In this document: one piece after another, positions 23,190 to 36,020 of the stretch
How positions within the stretch are numbered: the first letter of the stretch is position 1
How the letters are laid out: the number at the start of each line of letters is the position of its first letter
Origin: Piezodorus guildinii
Lineage: Eukaryota > Arthropoda > Insecta > Hemiptera > Pentatomidae
DNA length: 64,000 nt
Direction: 5' to 3'
Assembly (NCBI GenBank): GCA_023052935.1
Contig: CM041294.1
Coordinates: forward strand, 40,013,236 to 40,077,235
Notes under the pieces: generated by a model
Databases searched by the model: none
Told to the model about the DNA's origin: nothing
The model's input: only the letters and a program-made list of their open reading frames with translations
Translations under genes and position numbers: made by a program

Positions 23190-23470
23190 CATCTAAGGAC
23201 ACTACCTTGTGATAAGGGCCGTTAATTCCCCGCTATCTTGGATTTTATTGCCCCAGGGCCGACCGAATAAGAGGCCTAAAACTAATGAAGCGGAGACCCC
23301 ATCGACCGTTCCCTCGATTCGCTATTTGCTAGGAGGAGGGAGGGGGGGCATCAGCCGTCATTACTGTTCCCGCTTGTCGCTACGTTTGTTCTAACTGCAG
23401 CAATCGCATGAGCTCCAATATCGTAGCAATCGATTGATTCTTTATTTCGAAACAATACTAATGATTGCTA
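23190..23470. other. GC-rich island of balanced composition, possible conserved element
   Basis: It stands out sharply from the AT-rich surroundings, with no repeat partner in the window. A 61-codon plus-strand open frame (23209-23394) has no recognised domain. Homeodomain-type cores (CGTTAATTCC, AACTAATGAAG, CAATCGATTGATT) are present. This may be a conserved non-coding element or an old unique exon; I cannot tell. Confidence 0.3.
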
Positions 23471-23764
23471 TAGGAGAAATTCGTGTTAATGAAAATTATA
23501 CGTTTAATGTTGATTTGTCTTAATTATTTATCATGTGTCTGGAATATCTGGAATTTGTAGACTTCTAAGCCTTTTATATTCACTTTTCTTTCCCTTTTCT
23601 TTATTTTCACTATACTCCAATTTACGTTTATATTTCTTGCATATATATCTTTTTACACAAACTAGAATTTTGAATAAATCATCAAAAACAACTTTAGTAT
23701 CACTTATTTACGACAGAATAAATAACCTCATTATTATTGTTTCTTTGAAAATTGTCTTCAGGAT

Positions 23765-23836
23765 TGATGCGGTATGCTGTGTACTCATAGCAATTCAGCG
23801 AAGTTGAGCAGCAGATCCAAATGGGAATTCTCTCTC

Positions 23837-23899
<63 letters not shown>
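23765..23899 (+). mobile_element. R2-like LINE 3' end with (TC)n tail
   Basis: GGTATGCTGTGTACTCATAG then GTTGAGCAGCAG matches the last 80 bp of the R2-like element at 30.96-31.98 kb (GTATGCTGTGTAAATAGC, GTTGAGCAGCAT). Both run into a CT repeat. Here the tail is about 70 bp of TC. Confidence 0.65.
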
Positions 23900-23901
<2 letters not shown>

Positions 23902-25918
23902 TTTACTACATTATGTTTTATGTATCTTCTCAATATGAATTTCGGGACTGTTGGTATAGCTGTGGTATCGGGACTGTGGTATATATATGGTAGGTTTATA
24001 GATGTGGTGTCCTGAAATGTTTGTAGATGGCGTCGCAGAGGTGGGTATCTATGGCACACTATAGAGCGTGTTGGTCGTAGTATTCTTTCTTATACTAGCA
24101 GCTTCACTCTAAGAGTGCTGCAGATTTTAGGAGATAGTGGAGTCTATAGGACCTTATTACTACAGTTTTTGTTTATTCATATATGTGGGTGGATAGTTTG
24201 AGGTAGCGGTCTAGACTTAAGCCAAATCAACTATTGAAGTTTCGCTAACTATTTTAGAACCTGCCAATAGGTAAACGAATACTACATTGTTATTTTAAGA
24301 TGGATTGCCTTGAATGATGATATTTTATCTGTTGTATGTCTTATCGGCTAAAGGAAGAGAGGAAGATGGGAGGACACTGCCAGGCAGGGGGCAAAGACGC
24401 ACCTGCCAATCAGCAGAGGGGTCTGGTAAGGACGGAAATGCAGGTAGAAGCACAACAGCAGCGGATAGGATTCCTGATAGGTGCACATGGGTAGAAGCAA
24501 TGCTCCCCATCCTATGAGGAGGATAGGAGGGTGAAAGAGAGAAGGTATTTGAAGGATGTTCAAATAAAGATAGACCACATTATGTTATAAAGGCAAACTT
24601 TTTCTGACGTAGGGAGATACCACCTTGGGGAGATGATCTGAAGAGCTGAGTTACTTCTTGCTGTACTGATAAAACAATGTATATTGGTAATAGCGAGAGT
24701 TTTAAGATACCTCGCAATTTATTTTTTGTCTTGAAACAGTCACATGAACCATGATATTTAAAATCGTATCAGCAAGTTGAAATATACAATATTATTGTAT
24801 GAAATATAGGATCTTTATTTTATTTTATTTTTTTTTAAGTTGTAAGTAATTCAATCTATTTAGTATCGCTTATCGCTTCTTTATTGAAATTATGCATTCT
24901 TACATGCGCTATCTATTATTTATTTTAAGACTAATATTTATGTCACTACTTCCATTTAGTTAGAAATGTGCATAAATACATAAATTTAATAATAATACCT
25001 ATAAGATAACAATTTTTCAATATAATCCAAATAAGTTCAGCATGACATTTCTACTACTAAAGATGTTGTCTTTTAATTTATTTAGGTAAAAATTTAAGAA
25101 TATGAATTAATATCATAATAACTTATACAACTTTTAGTACATGAATGAAAAATTAACACGAATAATTATAAATACCTATACAAAAGAATAGCCATGTTAA
25201 AATAGTTAATTAGGCTGAAAAAAGAAGAAGAAGAAAAATAAAAGCTTTTATCATAAAGGGTTCATTTAATTTTAACGTGAAAGTACAAAAAAATCATTTG
25301 ATAATGAAATAAGAAACAGTATTAAGATAAAATAATGGTTCACTTTTTATGTTCCAAAAAATATATATTACAATCGTTGAAATCATGAAAAATATAAATG
25401 GACGTAGCTTATGTACAATAGTTATAGTTGGAGCTAATTGAAAGCAAACTATGCTCACCATTTACCTATGCGACCGCTTCCCAAACTATGAAATGGATTT
25501 ATCATTGAATTATCATTTGTCCGGGAACTACTCGCAAACTATCCACGGAAATTGCCAATACACGATTCTCATAATTAGTGACATTTAATATACATACATT
25601 GTTTCTATATCATTTTGCCTTTATGAGGAATATAGAAATAGCAAAAAAATATAATTTATTGATAATTTATATGATATAATTTAATATCATAATATTTAAC
25701 TGATGTCTTTGGGTATTCTTAAAAATAACTAAAATAGATATATCTTTTATTGTATCAACTTTTAAGATAAAATGTAAATCTTTTTTTTTTTCTATTTTTT
25801 TCATAAATAATAGTTATTGAGTAATATTACAATCTGTCCTAATTAGGGCATTTTAATGGTGATCAAGTTCAACATTTATATTACAATATATTCACACAAT
25901 ATATATAAAATAATAATA

Positions 25919-25978
<60 letters not shown>

Positions 25979-26604
25979 CATATATACAATAAAGAATAAA
26001 TAAGAATATGTTCAAAAGTCACTCATACCTGTATACAATCCTCATATATACAGCACGTGAGTGGGGAAAAGTAAAATATTCGAAGCCCATCTGTTGTTTA
26101 CAAATTACATCAGTCATGGGTCCTGATCATTGAAATGACTACGACGAAACTTCCCCATCAGAAAAATTCTATATAAATGTATGAAATAAATTTTAGGAAG
26201 TTATAATTTCCTTTTCTTTTTTTTTCTTAATATAAAGTATTGTGGGCATCAATATTTTTAAAAATCCAAGTTCTAACAGCAAGTTTGAAAAAAAACAAAA
26301 AAAAAAAAAAACAGACGGATCTATAAGTTCCTATGAGTCCAAATATATAATATACATTAATTCCTTTTATCGCTTTATCTGGTCATAAAATTCGGATAGA
26401 TCCATTCATAACGCTTCATCAAATTTCTATCTAACATTTTCAGATGTATTTATTCTATTTATAACATATTTTTATAATATCGCAGGTTATATGAAATATG
26501 AAAGGAAATATATCTCAAAGTGAACAGATTTATCAAAGCTATTTTAAAAAATAGCGCTCACAGATGCAATCTCTGACGACCATATCGAACTGACCAAAGA
26601 AAAG
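23900..26604. other. AT-rich DNA, few features
   Basis: 24020-24290 and 24340-24560 are GC-richer and unassigned; open frames in the latter occur on both strands without a domain. 25920-25973 is (AT)n. 25805-25860 is a short RepA-like stretch (GAGTAATATTACAATCTGT). The rest is featureless. Confidence 0.35.
25921..25973. repeat. (AT)n microsatellite
   Basis: Near-perfect TA units, slightly interrupted at the left. Confidence 0.95.
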
Positions 26605-26830
26605 GTTGAAGATAAAGTATAAATAATGTGGTCCCGGAGGATTCCTCTTTGACGGTCTTATCTTCACGGCGAGAAATATTCTTTGATTCTCGATTTATCG
26701 GGAGGGGATTTGTTGCCGGTCCCTGCAACCGTTTGTTACTTCCATGTAATGCTTACATCGGTTACCATCCACCATTTTCGTATATCATAGTCTATTTGAG
26801 GCATATTTTGCAAATTTATACAATTAGGTA
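26605..26830. other. GC-richer patch with a 67-codon open frame
   Basis: The plus frame at 26628-26831 contains REIFFDSRFIGRGFVAGPCN and is followed by TTAGGTAAGAAC, which could be a splice donor. No domain is recognised and no acceptor is obvious, so a non-coding conserved element is equally possible. Confidence 0.2.
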
Positions 26831-27171
26831 AGAACTAGAAAAAGTCTGCTATCAACATCACACAGTTTTTAATCAAAATTAATATTAAAGTTTACATTGA
26901 GATAAAAGTGAATGGAAAATTAATTGATTGTGCTAAATGACAGAAATGTTTATTTTCATCAAGAAACCGAGTTGGAGTTTAGAAGTAGATAATACTTTAC
27001 TTCAACTTTACAACTTTATTTACCGCCAACTCAGTTTTAAACAATCTCAAATTGCCCTGATTTTTAAGAACACGGAAGGAATGTGAATAAAATCCAGGCA
27101 TTAGTTTTGAAGATAAAACAGCTCTGGAGGAGTTAAGTTTGTTTGAAGATTCAGTACATTTTTAACCCGTA

Positions 27172-27255
27172 AGCTTCTGATCTCCTCCCTGATATTTCCC
27201 CACTTTGACTATTGCTCAACGGTGTATGGGGGTGTTCAATGGGGGTGTATGGGGA
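27172..27255 (+). mobile_element. CR1-like LINE crumb
   Basis: Translation LISSLIFPHFDYCSTVYGGV closely matches the 19.76-19.81 kb part of the CR1-like element. About 80 bp, truncated on both sides, with no tail. Confidence 0.75.
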
Positions 27256-27475
27256 AGCTGTTATTATTAATCTTAAATTAGACATCTTTGTCACTTTTAA
27301 ATATAAATAGGAATATTACTGAGAATACTAAGGGACTTATTACTATCAACGTAACTATACAATTATACAAAAAGAGGTATCTCGTCGTATAAGGACACTG
27401 CTGGCGCATACCGGCAAAGGTGGAAGTTGTCTTGGGCGTCCTGTATATGTTTCAACCCACAGCATCTGGCTCGAC

Positions 27476-28580
27476 AATTGAGACGTTGATTTCCAAAAGG
27501 TACTATATCCACTTTAGAAAATTTTATAGGAAACGCAAAAATCTGTCATTTATTTATTATGGACCAAATTACGTGATTCTTTTTTTATTAAAATCAAAAG
27601 TTGATTTTTAAGTGTGTTGCCAACTCATTTTTCCAAATTATTGTACTTTTCCGATGATTTTAAACAATGTGGTTAAATTAAATTAAATTTAAAGATGGAT
27701 ATGGTACTTTTTGAAACGAAAAATAGATATAGTACTTTTTGGAAAGAATTAAAAGGGATATAGTACTTTTTGGAAGAATATAACGCGAGATAAGTTGGTA
27801 ACAGTCACTATAACCTTCCTGATACAACATTACCGATAACTAACGTCTTTATATTGTTAATTACTAAATTATGTATATTTCCTTATTCTCTCTCTGAGAA
27901 ATATCTTTCTTTGTTGGTAAATTACATTGAATATCTATTATTCATAAAGAAAGTGAATATTCAAATGACAATTTATCCATTTATGGCACTATATTTAGTT
28001 AGATCAGGCACGGATTTTCTTCACATATTTAGCAAGTTCGTGGAATGCTAATTCCAACTATTTGCATCATCAAATACCATTTTTCTAAATGTGAGTTTCT
28101 GAAAAAATTTAAACAAAATTTATATTGCTGCAAGAAGAAATACTATGAAAAAACTTAATTTAATTGACAACCTAAAAGAACCAAAGCGACGCAACTAAGT
28201 TATTTCAAATAGCCTAAAAACTGATTATTAGGTTAAAACCATTGATCAAAATAATAGCGATGATTCAAGACGTACTAAATGAACCAATAAAAATGCATAA
28301 AATGATGAAAACAATAAATTAATGATGATATATTACGAGGTTAGGTGATTCTGCCGTATAGTAGGAAATATAGTACCTTTTCGAAGGAAATGAAATGTGG
28401 ATTTAGTACCTTTAGGAATGAAATGCAATTTTTAAATTCTTTTTTAAAGGATTTTTATGTTTTTAGATAAAATTTGATGACAGATTTAGATAAAAATAAA
28501 CCATTAGAATACAAATATGTCAAAATATCAACTTTGAAAAAAATGTTCTTTAGTACCTTTTGGAAATCAACGTCTCAATT
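27476..28580. mobile_element. 1.1-kb element with perfect 30-bp terminal inverted repeats
   Basis: 27476-27505 and 28551-28580 are exact reverse complements (outer end AATTGAGACGTTGATTTCCA). Inside, the motif TAGTACTTTTTGGAA is repeated near both ends: at 27702, 27731 and 27762 on the left, and at 28371 and 28404 (as AGTACCTTT) on the right. Terminal inverted repeats with repeated subterminal motifs are typical of DNA transposons. Only short unrecognised open frames lie inside (for example 27854-28051), so it is probably non-autonomous. No target duplication is clear. Confidence 0.75.
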
Positions 28581-30084
28581 CTCTCGCTGGTTGCTCTCCT
28601 ACCCTGTCATCTTCTTGGTTTGCCTCTGACTGTGCCCGTGGATGGACTTCGGCTGATCTTTTTCAATTTTAGTTTTCACTCTTTTCATATCTCTTCCCTC
28701 TTTTCAAAAATAACATATTTTTTGGAAATAGACATGCCCACTATATCCAACTGGTGGTAATGACAACAGGGGGTGGAGTTGATATAGGAAGTACCTGAGA
28801 TCGGTGGTCCAGGCTTTGTTGATACAAATTTTGAGAATTGGCCATGGATATTAATAATATCTTAAAAGCGGCCTCATAAACCTTTAAGGTATGCTTATGT
28901 ATTGACTAGGTATTTGAGTGCGCGTTTAGGTTTCCTAGAATTATATGAAATCCGCTATCGCTCAAGCCTCGGAAACGCGTACAGTATGAACGCCCTTGTC
29001 GGCTACCACAGTTGCTGTGACCTTAGGAATTGCAGTGACTTAAGGGTGAGGGTACAAGTGGGTAGGTAAATGGCTTTTTTATTTTGCCTAGTTTATTATT
29101 ATTTATTATAATTATCCAATAATAAATTTTAATTTCCCTCAGTATTCTCAATACATAACAATTAAATGTTTCAATATGTTTTTTTTTTTCAAAATTTATT
29201 TCTGTGATTAATCTGAAGGGTTGGATTTATCTCATTATTGCAGAGATTATTTTTAATTATATATTTTATTTAAGATTAATTTCATTATTCATTTCGGTCA
29301 TTATGTTAGGAATAAGTTAATACATTTAACTGTATGGGAGGATACATTTTCGGTATTACCCATCATAACTATTTTTTATTTGAAGTATACATTCGACTGG
29401 AAGATCCCCCATTCAGCTCTTTTTCAATCTCCTACCGAAGTTTTCATACATTTAGGCTATGTGTGACATGAATAGGTAAATATTTTCGTGAAAGTTGTGG
29501 AGAAATCTTTTTTTAAGGAAAGTTCTGTATATGGCTTAATATTGCTGACGAACATATAATCTTGAACCTGTTTTAATTTTTTTTTCTCATACTGTATTTT
29601 TGTTAAGAATATAGTACCGGAGACAGAGGTAGGTTTACGTCAACCACCGAATATACACCTATTTCCAAAAAACCTGGAAATAATTTCAAATAATAGTTAT
29701 TTATTGTCTAAACACAGAACCGCACGTCTTTCTATTCTAAAGATTAGCAATATTGGTTCCAAAAGTACTCCCTGACGTCACCAAAAATTAACAAACATGA
29801 CATAAGTATTACTATCCACAGTGATAGCTACATAGATGCTAAAGAGGCTTAGATACTTTCTGTAATTATTATCTCTGAAATACACGAAGAAACATTAAGG
29901 TAACCTTTTCAATAGTTTCAAATTAAAATTAAAAATATTAAAAAAAAACAATGGATCTCTATGAATTATTATTGGAATACTGTGAAATAACTAATCGAAC
30001 ATAACTAAATTGAATAAAATTGGTTTTGTTATATTTGTTTATGTCTAGAATGTAGAATGTATATCTTAAAACTTTTTATCCTTA
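28581..30084. other. AT-rich DNA with two GC-richer patches
   Basis: 28581-28660 just outside the inverted-repeat element and 28855-29060 are balanced in composition and unassigned. Nothing else recognised. Confidence 0.35.
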
Positions 30085-30500
30085 ATAAAAAAAGTCTCCA
30101 TGCCTATCTGATGGGCCCAAATGGTAAAGACAACTGATTGTTTTCCTCCTCTGGAACCTTAGACCCGAATCGCCCCCTTGCCATGTCCCAACATCAAGAG
30201 TCCTATAAAAAGTCGGTCCTACAACGGATGGAGGCACGTGGCGGATATTCACCCCGGAGGCTTTTGTTCCCGATCGGAATAGCGAGTCGAGTCCCGGCTC
30301 CAAACTTGCTCCCCACTTAATCTGAACAGCACCAACTTTGATAGGCCTAGTTTTTCTCCGCCAGTTTAAACTAGTTTATTGTGGTGGTTTTGTATTGTTT
30401 CCTTTAAGACTCCCGAGCAATCTAATTGAATCGTCTGGATAAGGTTAGATTCCATTAGCTGAGTTGTTTATCTGCCAATAGAAACATCTTTATAGGACTA
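30085..30500. other. GC-rich unique patch, possible conserved element
   Basis: 30140-30320 reaches about half G+C with open frames on both strands, none with a known domain. It is followed by TTATCTGCC and TAATTG type cores near 30420-30480. No repeat partner in the window. Confidence 0.3.
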
Positions 30501-30957
30501 ATCATTGTATTTTTTTTTTCATTTTATGCTTCGTTGACTTCCTAAAGATACTCTTATGTTATTGTAAGCTTTGAAGACGCTGAAAAAAAACAACAGAAAC
30601 TTCAAATATCCTAAACACAAAAAATGCTCTGCATATTTTATAAGTAAAAAAATAAAAGTTAAATGAAACAGAATTTATTAAATTCAAAAATATTCACTGA
30701 AACTATTTATAATTTATTTATTTATAAATATCTTTTTTTTTTCTTATGGTAAATAACTCAAGGCAATAAAAATAGGTTTGATTTTTTAATGCTGAAAAAA
30801 AAATGCCTGCACAAGGCATCACCAGACTTTCACTTATTGAAAATTCAAGAATTTTCAAATAAAGTAAGAAATTACAATGAGTAAACATAATAAACAATTA
30901 ATTTAATTAAATTTCTACAGAAACATGTGTTTTATTAAAAAATCTATTAAGGACTAT

Positions 30958-31977
30958 TAGGATTGATCCGATGCCAATGGGAGGCTCCTTTACAACACTG
31001 GCCCATTGCTCAGCGACTGTCCAATGTGCCGGATGCCCTGTTCCAGTCCACGTTCGACTACTCAGCCGAGGTTGCTGAATGTGAGTATAAGAGCTCTACG
31101 GCAGGCGCTACGAGAAAACTCCGAAAGCTAACAAGTTCATGTACGAAAAGCAGATACTTTCGGGGTCTGAATGGTCTAATGCTGTGAAGCTTAATATTAA
31201 CTATGCACCCCTGCGTGGAGTCCCAGCGGTCAGCGGACAGGTTAGAGATGTTGGGTCCCTCTGTCGCAGATAACACCAGCTACAACACCAGCTCACGTGC
31301 TGGGGAAATGTCCCAACAACTCCATCCTGATAACACTCCAACATCACAGAGTAAAGCATGAGTTGATAAGGCACCTTAATGAAAGAGATTTTGCCTGCTT
31401 CGAGGATGTATACTGTGTAGATAGAGATGGATCCACGCGATACGCTGATATTGTGGCATTTCCTAAGGCCGGAAATTCAGCTATCATTCTGGATCCCACA
31501 GTGATATACCAATCCAATGATATTTAACAGGCAAGTAACTTTTTATTGTGTTAGTATTACTTTATCTTATTTTATTATTTTTATTTTATATGCTACAGAT
31601 TTTATGTTGAAGCTGAGTTTCATATGGTTGTTGTAGGATGTCATGTTGCGAAGATTATTATGATTATTGTTAATATATACATTTTATTTTTTATTTTTAT
31701 ATAAGCATATGTATTTGAATCAATATGAGAGATAAGCAAAAAAAGAAAATGACAAAAGTGATTTAAGGAAAAAAAAAAAAGAAAAGAATTTTTTAAAAAA
31801 TGTTAAAAGAAAAAAAATAATATTAATCTTTTTTTTGTGTATTGCATGATATGATTTTATGTAAAAAAATTTCCATTAAGGAAAAAATAGTATGCTGTGT
31901 AAATAGCAACCCAACTTAGTTGAGCAGCATCGCTCGTTCTTGTTCAATAAAGTGTACCTCTCTCTCTCTCTCTATCT
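30958..31977 (+). mobile_element. R2-like LINE (restriction-like endonuclease type), 3' end
   Basis: A 5'-truncated element with a C-terminal coding part to 31527 and a 430-bp AT-rich 3' UTR ending in AATAAAGTGTACC and a (CT)n tail at 31959-31975. The tail and last 80 bp match 23.77-23.90 kb. It sits inside a RepA copy. Confidence 0.75.
31150..31527 (+). pseudogene. C-terminal restriction-like endonuclease domain of an R2-like polymerase
   Basis: R2-group LINEs carry a PD-(D/E)xK-type endonuclease after the reverse transcriptase, which cuts the target site. Visible here: LRGVPAVSGQ near 31212, then after a frame change a zinc-binding-like AHVLGKCPN near 31290 and HHRVKHELIRHLNERDF near 31336-31390, then the catalytic-region motifs GSTRYADIVAF (about 31425-31460) and SAIILDPTVIYQ (about 31478-31513). 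The stop is at 31525. The first Cys pair and all of the reverse transcriptase are missing or frame-shifted, so the gene is dead. Assignment to the R2 group rather than a sister clade is from memory of the motif order. Confidence 0.7.
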
Positions 31978-32539
31978 AAAACAATCAGTTAGTTTAATCG
32001 TCTTTTTATCACACTCCGTTAACTTTTATAATTTTGTGTATTAGATAATATTTTTTCTAAAATCTTTAGCTTTCCAACGGTATATTATAATGTCTATATT
32101 ACAGTTTTTAAGTTCAGATATAAAAAAATGCAGACTGATTTTATTTTGCCCTTTTCTCCTTTAGTTTGTTATCGAATTCGTTCAAATTCTATGTTCACCT
32201 TTTTTTTATCAATGATAACAAGATGATGTGGTTTTTTTTTCATAGAATCTACAAAATTAAAGGTACTCTAGAGGAATAAAATTTAAAATATCGGCATTTA
32301 AGCCATTATTAAATCAGACTATTTCAGTCAGAATGAAACCTACATGGTATCAAAGCTTATTAAATTTTACAACAATGTGGCGAGTTGAAAAATAAATAAA
32401 GCAAAATTTTAATATATAAATTTTTTGCCACATTATAAGCATTTTTGAGGATCTATATTTTTTTTTAAATATGTAGATTTCAATGAAACATAAATCTGTG
32501 AATGGTAAACTGTTCTCACTACTTGAGCCGAAGATAAAT

Positions 32540-33348
32540 GTATGTTATCTATAAGTAATGATGCAACAGTTGCATCACAAACCCTTTAGTCTCACATCCA
32601 ATCTATCGAAGAATGGTGTCATAAATAGATAATTAAAATCAATTTTAATAAATCCCATCAAATGACCTTTACCCTTCGTCGCAAACCTATGACTACCTGT
32701 CCCACTGTATCCTTTAGAAACATTCCACTAATCCCTTTTGAAAAGATCCATTGCCTTGGACACAATTTAGACAAGCGCCTTACTTGCAATCCTCACACTA
32801 GACTGAAACGACAAGAAACTGCCCGCAGATACCGTTTACTACAACACTTATTCGACAAAGATCAAAACTCTCTATTTACTACAAACAAATTCATTTACAT
32901 AACCATTATCCCACGTATTTGGACCTATGGCATTGAGCTATCGGAATCCACTAAACTATCAAACTCCGCCCGCATCCAATCCAAAATCCTACGAAAAATC
33001 CTCAATGCTCCTATACTTTGTAACTAATAAACTCATCCATAGGGACCTAAATATCCCACTCGTTGCAGACTTAGCCCGCGATAAATTCACCTCCTTTCAT
33101 TCCAAACTACCTCAAATCCGCTTGTCTGTAACCTCTCAACTACATTTATTATTGATAATCCTCCGAGGTGCCTAAAAAGACGGAGGTCTCGAGACCTGCT
33201 TATAAAATAATCTTTGAAGTGCTACCACTGGGTAGCTTCTTCGCATATTTATTCATACTTATTATTGTAATTCATCCATTTTACTTATTGTATTTGTATA
33301 GTAAAAAACAATAAAAAATACAGTAAAAAAAAAACAAAAAAAAAATTT
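32540..33348 (+). mobile_element. Jockey J1, 5'-truncated 3' end
   Basis: Starting just after the YADD region, it reads SHIQSIEEWCHK near 32598, then FTLRRKPMTTCPTVSF near 32663, RLKRQETARRYRLLQHL near 32803, and NKLIHRDLNIPLVADLARDK near 33027 in a shifted frame. The 3' UTR has TGCTACCACTGGGTAGCTTC at 33216 and an A-rich tail to about 33348. The 121-codon open frame at 32662-33027 is the longest intact J1 stretch in the window. Confidence 0.85.
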
Positions 33349-34088
33349 CGAAAACAATGTGCAAATGACCCAGGTGATCAAAATCCCGTATTAAATAAAA
33401 ATATCCTTTAAACTAATGGAAACAATATACAACAAATGTTCCACAGTTTTTTTTTTTTTTTTTACTAATAATTTTTAGTTAAAGAATCGCTCGGATATTA
33501 AAAACATATTTATCCGTATTGAAAAATGTTTAACGCAGTAATTACTGTTAATTTAAATCAACTAGTAATGACACGACTGGTCGATCAACATTCTTAGCTA
33601 AAGAGACCTCTATTTGCAATCCTAGTGGAGAGGAAATTCTCGATCTTAGTTTGAAACTAGTGTTACTTCTATAGCTCCGTACCTTAGGAGAAATTAACAG
33701 TGATGCTCAACACTAACAAACTCCTAGACCAGAACAATACCCACCCCTCCTCTTTCCCCTCCCTCCGCTCCTTGCCTACAGTCCAGCACATTAACCGCTT
33801 CTCTCAAAACTCGTAACTTAGATTGCTATATAATATCCTTACTCCTCAACTATCATCCTCAGTTCTTGAACTTACAAATCTAACGCATCCCTTATAAGAT
33901 GAGGTGTTAACACATTCGAATGAATGCTGAAAGTTTATTAATTTTTTTTCATTCGCTTTAATCAGTAATTTAACTTATTAAGTTTTATTATTCTAATTTA
34001 CAACGTATTTAAAAATCAACCTGTGCCAAGAAAATTTTGTGGTGACCAAAGGGCGGAGAATTATGTCATAATATTCTATTCCAAATTC

Positions 34089-34136
<48 letters not shown>

Positions 34137-35986
34137 GAATGTACATAAGAAATGAGAACCTTATATTTTTATTATTACTATTATTTCATAAACACCTAAT
34201 TATAAACATAATTATATGAGTATAAATTTGTATTTAAATGCTAGTTCTAATCCAGTAGATGCCAAAGAATATCAGGTAACTCTTTATATCTTATTAGTTA
34301 TTCTAACATCATTATTTTATTTGACAAATCATGTGATGGATTAATGCTCAGGAAAAACTTTTTACTTATATCTAACATTTTTAATTTTTTAAATGTCAAA
34401 TGATAGTAAACTGTATCAACATTATATTTAATATAATTTCAAAACAGTGTATATTGTATTGTATATTCCAGTATATCTTAAAAATAGGAAAGGATCTCTG
34501 GAATGTAACGATTAAATGGATGAAAATAAATTTTGGAAGAATTTAAATGGACCATTAAATATCTATAAATAAGAACCAATATTCACACCTCCTTTATGCA
34601 ATTTTATACTTTAAATAAAATATATCTGGTAATATTAAGTAGAAAAAAGTTCTTGATAAATGCTCCAGATGGAATAACTACTGTGTGTAAACATATATAC
34701 TGCAAAAAAAACCTACATTCACCGCTGTTGTATGCAAGAAATTTAAATAGATATATAGAATAAATAGGGGTTATATTGTAGGAAAATTTCCTTAAGGATT
34801 ATTTTCGGTGTAAGAATTTATAATTTAAGAAATAACCTTTAAATTTTATGTACGCATTTTGAAAATAAAACATTTTTTTAAGTAAACCATATCAATTAAT
34901 ATGCTGGTTACGGCTCCACTAGATATACACTACCCGCATAACATTTAAGTCTTGCTAGTAGTGTATACAAACAAGGTGAAGGGGAGAGGAACGATCTGAA
35001 TTGCTTTAAGTGTTAAGGAACATTAATTTTGCAAATGTATACGCCAAATAACATCGAATTCCTTTGTAGTATTCAAGCATGTTGTTGACGTTTTGTTTTC
35101 ATAAACTTAAGTAATCACATATTACTCTAAAACAATAATCCAAAATAAATATATAATGTTGCAAGTAGTAATAAAAATTTGAATATGTTTCTCTCTTTTT
35201 TAAACAAAATTTAATACTGTGGCAATGACCTAGTTTCTTAGAAAGGATAAGGTTACCAAACATACGTTTACTTAACCACAGATTCAAATGAAGTCTATTT
35301 TCTTTCCTCTCCTCTTATTTATAATTTTGAATATTACATATTCCGATTCGAATTTAATTACGTGGCTTACCTGTGATGTTATTTCATTTTTAAAATATGT
35401 CTATTAAGGAAGTACGTAAAAACGTACCCAAGGTCTTAAGTCATGTGTAAAAACAAGAATTAAAATCATCTATATTGTTAAGCTTGTTAATAAAAACAAT
35501 TATTTCCCTCTCCGTTTCAAATTTCGTTTGGTACAACTGTTCGGACTGTATTAGGCATTAGATTAGCTTAAACATTTTAATACTGCACTATTTTTTTCCC
35601 CCGTCTATTTCGTAAGGTTATCAAGATTGTCGAAGAAGAATAGCAAAGGTATAATAGTCACGCGATGATGATGAATGAATGGAAAAAAATTAAAAAATAA
35701 ATCTAAAATGCAGATGGAGAACGGAAGGCCAAGAGATAGAGACCTGTGAAAAGTTTTCAGCTACAGCAGAATAGATTGAAATAGTACTAGCAGGAATAAT
35801 GGTCGGAAATAGAAACATGTATTTTATGCAGAGCACGCAACAAGGTGTTGGATAATTCATTTTTCGATTAAGAAGATTTATTAAACACATTTTGCTTTAC
35901 TTACAATTTAACTATTTATAATTAAACAAATTAAATCTCCAACTTTTTTTTTTTTTGAGATTGGCGAAGTACTCACGGTGTCAAAT
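33349..35986. other. AT-rich DNA; one pyrimidine-rich patch
   Basis: 33590-33900 is of balanced composition with CCCCTCC runs and no recognised frame. 34091-34131 is (AT)n. The remainder shows nothing. Confidence 0.35.
34091..34131. repeat. (AT)n microsatellite
   Basis: About 20 TA units. Confidence 0.95.
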
Positions 35987-36020
35987 ATATTATATATATA
36001 TATATATATATATTATATAT

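Larger units (their letters stand above)
30800..32420 (+). repeat. RepA copy split by an R2-like insertion
   Basis: 30800-30957 has the RepA start in degraded form (CCAGACTTTCACTTATTG). After the insertion, 31978-32420 continues with CTTTCCAACGGTATATTATA near 32072, TCGGCATTTAAGCCATT near 32291 and CAGAATGAAACCTACATGG near 32327. The two parts lie on either side of the R2-like element in RepA order. Confidence 0.6.

Noticed and set aside
23821..24015. Leucine/serine-rich small protein
   Set aside because: Most of the frame is the (TC)n tail of an R2-like 3' end.
24314..24578. Coding gene in the GC-richer patch
   Set aside because: Frames of similar length are open on both strands and none shows a domain or plausible splice context.
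26628..26831. Host exon with GTAAGA donor
   Set aside because: No acceptor, no domain and no neighbouring exon; kept only as an unassigned patch.
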